In this document: positions 15,658 through 23,216 of the stretch, piece by piece | Numbering within the stretch: position 1 is the stretch's first letter | How the letters are laid out: the number at the start of each line of letters is the position of its first letter | Assembly (NCBI GenBank): GCA_038895395.1 | Contig: JAWANJ010000011.1 | Span: 1-23,216, forward strand | Source of the DNA: DTGL01 sp038895395 | Lineage (GTDB): Archaea > Iainarchaeota > Iainarchaeia > Iainarchaeales > DTGL01 | Direction of reading: 5' to 3' | Length of the DNA: 23,216 nucleotides | The notes under the pieces: generated by a model | Told to the model about the DNA's origin: nothing | Seen by the model: only the letters and a program-made list of their open reading frames with translations | Databases searched by the model: none | Program-made: the position numbers and the translations under genes

Positions 15658-16953
15658 ATGATGAGTGTTGATGAAATTTTGAGCAGTGTCAATGCTAAGC
15701 CCGGAGATAAAGTTGAAATTGAAACAACCGATGGCAATTTTGTTGGTCTTCTTCTCCCATCCAAAGATTTTTTAGAAATAAAACTTGAAAACGGATATAA
15801 CGTTGGTTTGTGCTCAAGCTCAATAAAGAAAATAAAGCTACTTGAAAAATGTTGTGAGGAAAAAGTCAAAACTCCAGTATTAACACAGCAGACCAGTGAT
15901 TTACCATTTGTAATTATATTACACACTGGGGGAACAATAGCTAGTAAGGTTGACTATAGGGTTGGAGGCGTATCACCAAGTTTTGATACATCTGAAATAC
16001 TTTCAATGTTTCCGGAAATAAGCAAAATTGCAAGGATAAAATCAGTGTTCATATCCAACATATTTTCAGAGGAGATAACCTTTTCCGATTATAAAATATT
16101 TTCTTCGGCAATAAAAAAAGCTTTAGAGGAAAAACCGAAAGGAATTGTAATAACTCATGGAACTGATACTATGCACTACACAGCAAGCGCACTTTCTTTT
16201 GTATTTGAAAACTTACCCGTGCCTGTTATTCTGGTTGGCTCACAAAGAAGCAGCGACAGACCAAGTACCGATGCTGTGTTAAACCTAATAAATGCATTGA
16301 GGTTTACTTCAAATACTGATTTTGCTGGGGTTGCAATATGCATGCATGCAAACCTGGATGATGATTATTGCTATATACTGCCAGCAACCAAAAGCAGAAA
16401 GTTGCATAGCACTAGAAGAGATGCTTTTAGAGCTATTAATTGTAAGCCGATTGCAAAAGTCAATGCTAAGGGTATTGAATACTTGGACAAATACCCGAAG
16501 TACAGTGGTGGAGAAACTAAAGTTTATGACAAATTTGAAGAAAAGGTTGCCATTATAAAGGCTAGACCAGGCTTTAACGCTGAAGAGATAAAATTTTTTG
16601 AAAAGCAAGGTTATAAAGGGCTTATAATAGAAGGGACTGGCCTAGGTCACATTGCAATAAGCAAGGGTAAAAACAAGGAAAATTTAGAGGCTATTAAAGC
16701 CCTTGTATCTTCAGGTTGTGTAGTGTGCATGACTACCCAGTGCATATTTGGGAGAACAAACCCAAATGTCTATACAACTGGAAGAACACTTAAAGAAGCA
16801 GGGGTATTGTTCTTAGAAGACATGCTCACAGAGACGGCATACATAAAATTATCTTGGCTTATTGGAAACTTTGGCACAGAGAGAGCAAAGGAGCTCATGC
16901 AAAAAAATCTACGTGGAGAAATTAACGAAAGGAGTGGCATAGAATTTTTGTAA
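15658..16953 (+). CDS. gatD: Glu-tRNA(Gln) amidotransferase subunit D
   Basis: Asparaginase-like subunit of the archaeal GatDE complex; it releases ammonia from Gln or Asn for conversion of Glu-tRNA(Gln) to Gln-tRNA(Gln). The first 65 residues form the small beta-barrel domain that separates GatD from plain asparaginases (VNAKPGDKVEIETTDG). The asparaginase core has TGGTIAS (90-96) and THGTDTM (166-172), the two catalytic threonine motifs, plus GSQRSSDRPSTDA. Length 431 is typical. A second ATG at 15661 is equally possible. GatE is not in the window. The presence of GatD implies there is probably no glutaminyl-tRNA synthetase. An AT-rich box at about 15629-15640 may be its promoter; it converges with the Nudix gene 23 bp downstream. 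Confidence 0.96.
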   Translation: MMSVDEILSSVNAKPGDKVEIETTDGNFVGLLLPSKDFLEIKLENGYNVGLCSSSIKKIKLLEKCCEEKVKTPVLTQQTSDLPFVIILHTGGTIASKVDYRVGGVSPSFDTSEILSMFPEISKIARIKSVFISNIFSEEITFSDYKIFSSAIKKALEEKPKGIVITHGTDTMHYTASALSFVFENLPVPVILVGSQRSSDRPSTDAVLNLINALRFTSNTDFAGVAICMHANLDDDYCYILPATKSRKLHSTRRDAFRAINCKPIAKVNAKGIEYLDKYPKYSGGETKVYDKFEEKVAIIKARPGFNAEEIKFFEKQGYKGLIIEGTGLGHIAISKGKNKENLEAIKALVSSGCVVCMTTQCIFGRTNPNVYTTGRTLKEAGVLFLEDMLTETAYIKLSWLIGNFGTERAKELMQKNLRGEINERSGIEFL

Positions 16954-16976
16954 ATATATTATTCAACGCGAAATTG

Positions 16977-17447
16977 TTATCTAGTAATTTCTCTAATATT
17001 GTGGCTTAATAGTGTTCCAAAGCCATTAGTAAAGTAAAAGTTACCTTCAAATTTTTTTCCTGAAAAAATAAATGGATACCAGTATTTGTCGTCAGGCCAC
17101 ATTTCATTAAATGGTAATTCCTTTGTGTCAAACCACTTAAGCTCGCCCTCTTCGTTTGGCTTCTCTTTTCCGGAAAAATCTTTAGCTAAAAAAACATGCA
17201 CAATCCATACAGGCTCTTTTGAACTTTCAAAAAAGAAATTTAACTTACCAATCTTTGAAAGCTTTCTTACTTTAATGCCCGTCTCTTCAAGGACCTCGCG
17301 TTTTGCGGCCTCAACAAATGTTTCCCCAGCCTTTACTTTGCCTCCAGGCATGTTCCACTTTCCAGCTCCAAACCTCCCTTCAGCTTTTCTTTGCAGAAGT
17401 ATTTTTCCATCTTTATATATCATACAAAGAGTTGCAATTATTGGCAT
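16977..17447 (-). CDS. MTH1-like Nudix hydrolase (8-oxo-dGTP diphosphatase type)
   Basis: Predicted to hydrolyse oxidised purine nucleoside triphosphates. The Nudix box spans G36-I58: GGKVKAGETF then AKREVLEETGI, with G36, E42, R50, E51, E54, E55 and G57 in place. The preceding RFGAGKWNMPGG and the later FNEMWPDDKYWYPF closely follow animal MTH1 (FGAGRWNGFGG and FKDMWPDDSYWFP). W117, D119 and D120, the base-recognition residues of MTH1, are all present. It has 156 residues, the normal size. The start lies 9 bp after the deoxyhypusine synthase stop, with GTGGT as a possible ribosome binding site, so the two form an operon. Substrate is inferred from the motif match. Confidence 0.9.
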   Translation of the reverse strand: MPIIATLCMIYKDGKILLQRKAEGRFGAGKWNMPGGKVKAGETFVEAAKREVLEETGIKVRKLSKIGKLNFFFESSKEPVWIVHVFLAKDFSGKEKPNEEGELKWFDTKELPFNEMWPDDKYWYPFIFSGKKFEGNFYFTNGFGTLLSHNIREITR

Positions 17448-17456
17448 TAAAAACCA

Positions 17457-18440
17457 CTACTTACTTGCAAGCACATAAGCAAAAATCAATGGAGCAACAA
17501 TTGTCGCGTCACTCTCTATTATGAATTTTGGCGTATCCACGGCCAACTTACCCCAAGTTATTTTTTCATTTGGCACAGCGCCAGAATAAGAACCATAGCT
17601 TGTTATGGAGTCGCTTATTTGGCAAAAGTATCCCCATTTTGGAACTTTTTTGCCCAAATCTTGTTCAAGCATTGGCACAACACATATTGGAAAATCACCT
17701 GCTATACCACCACCTATTTGAAAGAAGCCTATTGAATGCTTTGCGCTAGTTTTCACATACCAATCTGCTAGCTCAATCATGTATTCTATGCCACTACGCA
17801 CAATACCTGGATTTTTTATGTCACCGGCTATGCAATGTGCAGCAAATATGTTCCCAATTGTGGAGTCTTCCCAGCCTGGCACAAATAGCGGAATTTTCTT
17901 TTTGCATGCTGCCAAAACCCAACTATCTTTGGGATCTATCTGATAGTATTTCTTGATTTTGCCTTTTTCTATGATCCTGTAAAAAAATTCGTGAGGAAAC
18001 AACCTTTGCCCTTTTAGTTCTGCCTCCTTCCACTCTGAAACAATTGCTTTTTCAATTCTACGAATTGCTTCCTCTTCTGGAATACATGTGTCAGTCACCC
18101 TATTTAGATGTCTCTTATATAGGGCCTCTTCATCTTTTGGAGAAAGCTGCCTATAGTTGGGGATGTGCTCGTAATGGTCATGGGCCACAAGATTAAAAAT
18201 GTCTTCTTCAAGATTAGCTCCGGTACAAGAAATTGCATGAACCTTATCTTTTCTTATCATCTCCGCAAGGCTTATTCCAAGCTCTGCTGTGCTCATAGCG
18301 CCCGCCATTGCAAGCAAAATTTTTCCACCATTTTTAAGATGTTTTACATAAGCTTCAGCAGCGGCTTTGAGGGCATATGCATTGAAATGCTTGAAATTTC
18401 TATCAATAAAATCTTTTATTGCTAGATAGTTTGGCTTCAT
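17457..18440 (-). CDS. dys: Deoxyhypusine synthase family protein
   Basis: NAD-dependent enzyme that transfers the aminobutyl group of spermidine, or an agmatine equivalent in some archaea, to a lysine of translation factor aIF5A. Family marks include TGANLEEDI (73-81), the glycine-rich FFQIGGGIAGDF and the active-site lysine context ITWGKL (K298). Two segments follow the shorter, bacterial-type DHS-like clade and not classical archaeal/eukaryotic DHS: VPGWEDSTIGN (188-197) and SYGSYSGAVP in place of EFDGSDSGA. Members of that clade may act on eIF5A or may be polyamine enzymes, so the substrate is not certain. Length 327. An AT-rich region (18447-18475) upstream could be its promoter, so it need not depend on the atp operon. 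Confidence 0.88.
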   Translation of the reverse strand: MKPNYLAIKDFIDRNFKHFNAYALKAAAEAYVKHLKNGGKILLAMAGAMSTAELGISLAEMIRKDKVHAISCTGANLEEDIFNLVAHDHYEHIPNYRQLSPKDEEALYKRHLNRVTDTCIPEEEAIRRIEKAIVSEWKEAELKGQRLFPHEFFYRIIEKGKIKKYYQIDPKDSWVLAACKKKIPLFVPGWEDSTIGNIFAAHCIAGDIKNPGIVRSGIEYMIELADWYVKTSAKHSIGFFQIGGGIAGDFPICVVPMLEQDLGKKVPKWGYFCQISDSITSYGSYSGAVPNEKITWGKLAVDTPKFIIESDATIVAPLIFAYVLASK

Positions 18441-18509
18441 ACTTTATTAAATTTATAAAAAAAATTATAATACTATTTAAGCCATCTTTTACTTGAAAGA
18501 TAAAACAAG

Positions 18510-19151
18510 CTATTTTCTTTTGTTTTCTTTTTTTGCTTTTATTTTTTTCATGGAGTAAAAGGCCTCTCTTTCTCTTTCTTCTAGTCTCTGCTCAATATAT
18601 TTTTTTGTTTGTTCTAGCCTGGGAATTATAACCTTTTCAAGAGAATTGACTTTTCTCTTTGTGCGTGCAATCTCAAAAGATAACCTCACAACAGACGCTT
18701 CTTTTTCTGCAAGAGATATCAATTTTTCAAGGACTGCTTCAAAAGAACTAGCTGCTTCATCCACTAGAGCATTAGAACCAACGATTGAGTAGCCACGACT
18801 TAAAAGGTTTCTTGAAATACCGCTTGCCTTTAAGGTTGGAACTTTAGCCCCCATTATATTTCTTTCACCAACTTCTAATGCAATATTAGAGCTTTTTGAA
18901 GAATCTTCAGCAAAGGTCTCTATATTTAAAACACCAATTTTGGCTTGTGCTAAGGCAAGAGATTCGAAAGATTTGATTAGAAGGTCATCTATTTCATAAC
19001 GTAAACGCTTCGAAACATTTATCTCTTTATAGAACTCGCTAAACAGCGCATCCCTTTTTTCCTTTAGAAGTTTATGACCCTTTTTAGCAAGTTCTATCCT
19101 CTTTCTTGCTTTTAAAAGTTCCATTCTTGTTGGATGGACATTCCAAATCAT
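18510..19151 (-). CDS. atpD: A-type ATP synthase subunit D
   Basis: Central rotor stalk subunit of the A1 sector. The family start, VHPTRMELLKARKRIELAKK, and the long N- and C-terminal helices of the rotor coiled coil (about 5-70 and 140-205) are clear. The ATG at 19151 is preferred, giving 214 residues. An open frame extends to an ATG at 19247, but that would add a Lys/Thr-rich 32-residue stretch and overlap atpB by 68 bp, which does not match the family. TGTGGTCAA just before the ATG is a modest ribosome binding site. Last gene of the visible atp cluster. Confidence 0.93.
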   Translation of the reverse strand: MIWNVHPTRMELLKARKRIELAKKGHKLLKEKRDALFSEFYKEINVSKRLRYEIDDLLIKSFESLALAQAKIGVLNIETFAEDSSKSSNIALEVGERNIMGAKVPTLKASGISRNLLSRGYSIVGSNALVDEAASSFEAVLEKLISLAEKEASVVRLSFEIARTKRKVNSLEKVIIPRLEQTKKYIEQRLEEREREAFYSMKKIKAKKENKRK

Positions 19152-19179
19152 TTGACCACAAGCCTGGCTTATTTTTATT

Positions 19180-20595
19180 TTAATTTTTTTGATCTTTCTT
19201 TTTGTACAAGTTTTCGTTTTTGTTTTTACCATGCAAGTATTTTTCAATATATTTTGGATTCAGTCTTTTAAGCTCTTTTTCAGGAATTATTTTGAATAAA
19301 TTCCATGCTATGTTAAGCGTTTCTTCTATAGAGCGATTTTCATTGTAATCTTGTGCTATAAACTCCTTTTCAAATCTTTCTGCGAATTCTAAAAATTTTT
19401 TATCCCTTTCAGTTAAAGCTTCTTCACCAACAACAGCAACCAAATCTTTTTTGTCCATTCCTTCAGCATATGCGGCATACAGTTGATTAGAAACGTCTGC
19501 GTGATCTTCTCTTGTTTTGCCTTTACCTATTCCTTTGGACATCAGTCTGCTTAGCGATGGCCTTGGATCTATGGGTGGATAAATATTCTGTCTGTGCAGG
19601 GTTCTGCTCAATACTATTTGCCCTTCTGTTATGTAGCCAGTATTGTCAGGAATTGGATGTGTTTTATCATCATCAGGCATTGTCAATATTGGCAATTGAG
19701 TTATAGAACCTGTAAGCCCTTTTATTCGCCCAGCTCTTTCGTAAATTGATGCTAAGTCAGTATACATGTAACCAGGATAGCCTCTTCGGCCCGGTACTTC
19801 CTCTCTCGCTGAACTTATCTCTCTTAAAGCTTCACAGTAATTTGACATATCGGACAAAATAACAAGCACATGCATTCCCTTTTCAAATGCCAAGAATTCT
19901 GCAGTAGTTAAAGCTACTCTTGGTGTAACAAGCCTTTCTATTGCAGGGTCATCTGCGAAGTTTAAAAAAAGGACAACCCTTTCCAAAGCACCAGTCTTTT
20001 CGAACTCTTCTTTGAAAAAATTGGCTTCCTCATGAGTGACACCCATAGCACCAAAAACTATGGCAAATTTTTCATCTTCGCCCAGCACTTTAGCTTGTCT
20101 TACAATTTGAGCAGCAAGCTTGTTATGAGGTAGTCCTGCACCAGAAAATATTGGCAACTTTTGTCCACGAACTAGTGTGTTCATCCCATCTATAACACTT
20201 ATGCCAGTCTGGATGAAATCGCTTGGATTTTCTCTGCTTGTTGGGTTTATAGGAAAACCGTTTACATCAAGTTCTTTCTCCCCAATTATTTCAGGGCCAC
20301 CATCTATCGGCTTGCCCATTCCATTGAAGATTCGACCAAGCATTTCAATGCCAACACGAAGCTTGAGGGTATCACCTAAAAACTTAACACTTGAATTTTT
20401 TGTATCTATGCCTGAAGTACCCTCAAACACTTGCACAACAGCAACATCCTCAGAAACCTCGAGCACTTGACCATGCTTTATAGAAGAATCTGGAAGTTTT
20501 ATCTCAACAATTTCTTGATATCTTACATTTTTTGTGTTTCTTACAAATATTAGTGGGCCTGACACACTTTCTATTGTTTTGTACTCTTTGATCAT
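19180..20595 (-). CDS. atpB: A-type ATP synthase subunit B
   Basis: Non-catalytic nucleotide-binding subunit of the A1 hexamer. In place of the Walker A loop it has FSGAGLPHNKLA (150-161), the hallmark of subunit B. LTMPDDDKTHPIPDNTGYIT and SRLMSKGIGKGKTREDH are also diagnostic. Length 471 is normal, with a Lys-rich tail (GKNKNENLYKKKDQKN). The start is well fixed: GAGGTGA, overlapping the atpA stop codon, sits 3 bp before the ATG at 20595. Confidence 0.98.
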   Translation of the reverse strand: MIKEYKTIESVSGPLIFVRNTKNVRYQEIVEIKLPDSSIKHGQVLEVSEDVAVVQVFEGTSGIDTKNSSVKFLGDTLKLRVGIEMLGRIFNGMGKPIDGGPEIIGEKELDVNGFPINPTSRENPSDFIQTGISVIDGMNTLVRGQKLPIFSGAGLPHNKLAAQIVRQAKVLGEDEKFAIVFGAMGVTHEEANFFKEEFEKTGALERVVLFLNFADDPAIERLVTPRVALTTAEFLAFEKGMHVLVILSDMSNYCEALREISSAREEVPGRRGYPGYMYTDLASIYERAGRIKGLTGSITQLPILTMPDDDKTHPIPDNTGYITEGQIVLSRTLHRQNIYPPIDPRPSLSRLMSKGIGKGKTREDHADVSNQLYAAYAEGMDKKDLVAVVGEEALTERDKKFLEFAERFEKEFIAQDYNENRSIEETLNIAWNLFKIIPEKELKRLNPKYIEKYLHGKNKNENLYKKKDQKN

Positions 20596-20599
20596 TATC

Positions 20600-22357
20600 T
20601 CACCTCTTTTGCTTAGATTTAACCTCCCTTAACTTAAGCTCTTCGAACTCTTTTACAATCTGTTGTTTTAAAGATTTCAATTCTGAGTCAAATTTATCAT
20701 CAGGTATAAACTTAAGTCTTGATATTCTCTGTACAGAGTCAAGCTTGTTTATTTCCTCAACATTTGGAGATTCAAGTGACATTGCTTTCTCTTCAAACAA
20801 AAGTATTGCTTCAACCATACCAAGCTGCTTATGCAATGGACAATAGGTATCGACTTCGTTATATGCATTCTGCTGCAAGAAATCTTCCCTAATCATTCTT
20901 GCAATCTCAAGTAGTATTCGCTCCCTCTGGGGCAACGCATCTGGTCCTATTATCTGCACTATCTCAAGGAGCTGAGCTTCTTTTTGCAAGATTGCCATTA
21001 CTTTTTCTCTAGCTATAGGCCAATGTTTTGATACATTTTTTTCAGCCCATTTGCTTATCTCTTCAACATACAGTGAGTATGAAGAAAGCCAATTTATTGC
21101 TGGAAAATGTCTTCTTTCACTTAGAGCCGAATCAAGAGCCCAAAATACCTTTGTTATGCGTAGAGTATTTTGAGTTACTGGTTCAGAAAAGTCTCCACCA
21201 GGTGGAGAAACTGCGCCTATTGCACTAACTGAACCTATATCACCGTTTAATGTTTTAACCTTACCGGCTCTCTCATAAAATTCAGCTATTCTTGTGCTCA
21301 AATAAGCAGGATAACCTTCTTCACCAGGCATTTCTTCAAGTCTAGATGATATTTCTCTAAGAGCTTCTGCCCATCTAGAAGTTGAATCAGCCATTAGTGC
21401 TACATCATAACCCTGATCACGGTAATATTCTGCGATCGTTATGCCTGTATATATTGAAGCTTCCCTGGCAGCAACAGGCATATTAGAAGTATTTGCTATT
21501 AGAACAGTTCTATTCATAAGGGGTTTTCCAGTTCTAGGATCTTCAAGTTTTGGAAATTCAGTAAGCACATCAGTCATTTCATTACCTCTTTCACCACAAC
21601 CAACATAGACAATTATATCAGCATCGGCCCACTTTGCAAGCTGGTGTTGCATAACGGTTTTTCCCGAACCAAACGGTCCTGGAATACTAGCGGTGCCACC
21701 CTTAGTCACAGGAAACAGAAAATCAATGACTCTTTGCCCAGTAACTAACATATCAGAAGGTGGCAGTTTCTCCAGATAAGGTCTCTGTTTCTTTGCAGGC
21801 CATTCGTGCATAAGTTTTATTTCATGATTGTCAACATTGCAAATAATATCATCTACTGAAAAATCACCTTCTCGAATCCCAGAAATTTTTCCACAAATAT
21901 TTGGTGGAACTAATATTCTGTGTGTTATGGCTTCAGTTTCTTGTACTGTACCCAAAACCTGGCCACCTTTAACTAATTCACCATTTTTTACAATAGGTTT
22001 GAAATGCCATTTTTTTGTTCTATCTAAAGCATACGCAGATACACCTCTTGCAATAAAATTACCTGTTTTTTCTCTAATAACTTCTAGCGGCCTTTGAACA
22101 CCATCATAGATACTGCCAAGCAAGCCTGGCCCAAGTTCAAGACTTAATGGCTTTCCGGTAAGCTCTACTGGCTCGCCAGCCATAAGTCCTGCTGTGTCTT
22201 CATAAACTTGGATTGTCGCTAAATCGCGATATAATCGTATTATTTCACCAAAAAGCTTTTCATTTCCCACTCTAACAACTTCACCTATTTTAGCACCCCT
22301 TATATTTTTTGCTTCTACAACGGGTCCAGCTATTCTTGATATTTCAGGTTGAGCCAT
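20600..22357 (-). CDS. atpA: A-type ATP synthase subunit A (catalytic)
   Basis: Catalytic subunit of the A1 hexamer. It has the Walker A loop GPFGSGKT (227-234), the catalytic glutamate in CGERGNEM (E256), the family-specific non-homologous insert (about 110-190) and ALMADSTSRWAEALRE. I start it at ATG 22357 (585 residues): GAGGTGA, matching the 16S anti-Shine-Dalgarno and overlapping the atpF stop, lies 5 bp upstream. An in-frame GTG at 22366 overlaps that stop and is less likely. No intein is present. Confidence 0.98.
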   Translation of the reverse strand: MAQPEISRIAGPVVEAKNIRGAKIGEVVRVGNEKLFGEIIRLYRDLATIQVYEDTAGLMAGEPVELTGKPLSLELGPGLLGSIYDGVQRPLEVIREKTGNFIARGVSAYALDRTKKWHFKPIVKNGELVKGGQVLGTVQETEAITHRILVPPNICGKISGIREGDFSVDDIICNVDNHEIKLMHEWPAKKQRPYLEKLPPSDMLVTGQRVIDFLFPVTKGGTASIPGPFGSGKTVMQHQLAKWADADIIVYVGCGERGNEMTDVLTEFPKLEDPRTGKPLMNRTVLIANTSNMPVAAREASIYTGITIAEYYRDQGYDVALMADSTSRWAEALREISSRLEEMPGEEGYPAYLSTRIAEFYERAGKVKTLNGDIGSVSAIGAVSPPGGDFSEPVTQNTLRITKVFWALDSALSERRHFPAINWLSSYSLYVEEISKWAEKNVSKHWPIAREKVMAILQKEAQLLEIVQIIGPDALPQRERILLEIARMIREDFLQQNAYNEVDTYCPLHKQLGMVEAILLFEEKAMSLESPNVEEINKLDSVQRISRLKFIPDDKFDSELKSLKQQIVKEFEELKLREVKSKQKR

Positions 22358-22362
22358 AAATT

Positions 22363-22713
22363 TCACCTCTGTTTTATACCAGAAACTTTAAGTATTGCAG
22401 AGTTGAATATATAGGAGCCGGTTTTGTCTTTCCAGCATGGAATTTCTATTATAACTGGTTTTCTGTTAGTCTCAATGAAGCTCAGCAATTCATTTTTTAT
22501 TTTAGAACAAGAACAGTCGACTATTATAAGTTTAACATCCTCACTAGAGGCTATTTCATTAAACTGTTCTAATAAAGCCTGTTTATCTTCCTTTGCAACA
22601 TATGCTTTTTTTATACCTGCCAGTTTCATACCTAACACAGTTGTTTTTTCCCCAAGCACTGCTATGCCATCGGTATTTTTAAATTTTTTGTCTTCATTTT
22701 TAGCCAATCCCAT
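22363..22713 (-). CDS. atpF: A-type ATP synthase subunit F
   Basis: Small rotor-associated subunit with a Rossmann-like fold that binds subunit D and modulates activity. The pattern DGIAVLGEKTTVLGMKLAGI then VKLIIVDCSC and KPVIIEIPCWKDKTGSY matches the family. The 116 residues are slightly longer than usual because of about 13 extra N-terminal residues (MGLAKNEDKKFKN). The ATG lies one base after the atpC stop, with GGTGGG a few bases upstream. Confidence 0.93.
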   Translation of the reverse strand: MGLAKNEDKKFKNTDGIAVLGEKTTVLGMKLAGIKKAYVAKEDKQALLEQFNEIASSEDVKLIIVDCSCSKIKNELLSFIETNRKPVIIEIPCWKDKTGSYIFNSAILKVSGIKQR

Positions 22714-22714
22714 A

Positions 22715-23216
22715 TTATAATCCCACCAGCAGCTCTCTGATTTTTTCCTTTGGCAAGCCCAGTTTTATGCAATTTAATATTGCCCTTATGTTAGTTATTT
22801 CGATTTCTTTGAGTGAAAGATAGCAGGCTATTGGTGTTAAACCAAAGGGTTGCTGCAAATAGTATGACTTGACATTGCTTGCCCAAAATTCATCTAGAGC
22901 TATTTCAACCAAATTTAACGAACCCGTTCTATCAAAAGAGCGTAGCTTTTCGCTAAGGATTTCTTGGTAAGGTGTGCCATCCAAGGCACTTATTAAAGAA
23001 GATATATCTGCAGCATCTAAAAGTTGAGATATCTTTTCATCAGTCAAATAGTAACCATTCTTAAGTATAAATGATCTTGCCTGTTCGGAGCCTATCTTAT
23101 CCCGGTAACACCTAAAAATTATCTTCAAGTTCAAGATGTCTGCTTGTATTCCATACAATTTGCTTAGGTATTTATGATCGTGCATCAAGCCAGCTGCTCT
23201 CGCCATCAGTTCTATG
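22715..23216 (-). CDS. atpC: A-type ATP synthase subunit C (partial, 5' end missing)
   Basis: C-terminal part of the subunit that joins the rotor stalk to the membrane ring. The frame is open to the window edge (ATA GAA CTG before the first Met codon at 23206), so the true start lies outside. PFGLTPIACYLSLKEIEITN and LRSFDRTGSLNLVEIALDEF match the conserved C-terminal regions. First visible gene of the C-F-A-B-D cluster; subunits H, I, K and E would be expected upstream, outside the window. Confidence 0.93.
   Translation of the reverse strand, partial: IELMARAAGLMHDHKYLSKLYGIQADILNLKIIFRCYRDKIGSEQARSFILKNGYYLTDEKISQLLDAADISSLISALDGTPYQEILSEKLRSFDRTGSLNLVEIALDEFWASNVKSYYLQQPFGLTPIACYLSLKEIEITNIRAILNCIKLGLPKEKIRELLVGL

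Noticed and set aside
19152..19247. Longer start for atpD, giving 245 residues
   Set aside because: The extra 32 residues are Lys/Thr-rich, unlike subunit D, and overlap atpB coding sequence by 68 bp.
22358..22366. GTG start for atpA at 22366
   Set aside because: It overlaps the atpF stop and the GAGGTGA ribosome binding site; ATG at 22357 is correctly spaced.

Overview
The window comes from an archaeon, probably a fast-evolving DPANN-type lineage. The archaeal evidence is the A-type ATP synthase operon (C-F-A-B-D), GatD, deoxyhypusine synthase, the 16S and 23S sequences with bulge-helix-bulge processing stems, tRNA-Ala(UGC) in the rRNA spacer, an intron-bearing tRNA, tRNAs without encoded CCA, TATA-box promoters and several apparently leaderless genes. 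The DPANN placement is an inference from divergent rRNA and a divergent SerRS; phylum is not resolved.

Layout. (1) 1-485: minus-strand coding sequence that reads like a viral tail-fibre protein, cut at the window edge and abutting cas4. (2) 461-3625: cas4-cas1-cas2, a leader and a CRISPR array of 19 identical 30-bp repeats and 18 spacers; no effector or cas6 genes are visible. (3) 3626-4366: gene-poor DNA with small or broken reading frames. (4) 4367-5110: YgjP-type metalloprotease. (5) 5125-10216: rRNA operon, with promoter, 16S, tRNA-Ala with a 13-nt intron, and 23S, with long-range processing stems around both rRNAs; no 5S is present. (6) 10267-10529: RNase P RNA. (7) 10805-13418: signal-anchored surface protein, seryl-tRNA synthetase, tRNA-Lys(CUU). 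(8) 13503-16953: ATP-dependent DNA ligase, a small membrane protein, GatD. (9) Minus strand 23216-16977: ATP synthase subunits C (partial), F, A, B, D, then deoxyhypusine synthase and an MTH1-like Nudix hydrolase.

Most of the window is information processing (rRNA, tRNA, RNase P, SerRS, GatD, ligase, translation-factor modification) plus energy conversion. The accessory part is the left 4.4 kb. The most notable points are: rRNA substitutions at positions that are almost invariant elsewhere (16S C1400, G1405/C1496, A913, A915, G800; 23S A2503, A2448), partly with compensating changes; two spacers that overlap by 13 nt and together encode a WD40-like viral peptide; a viral tail-fibre fragment next to cas4; and a Cas4 whose motif-I histidine is glutamine.
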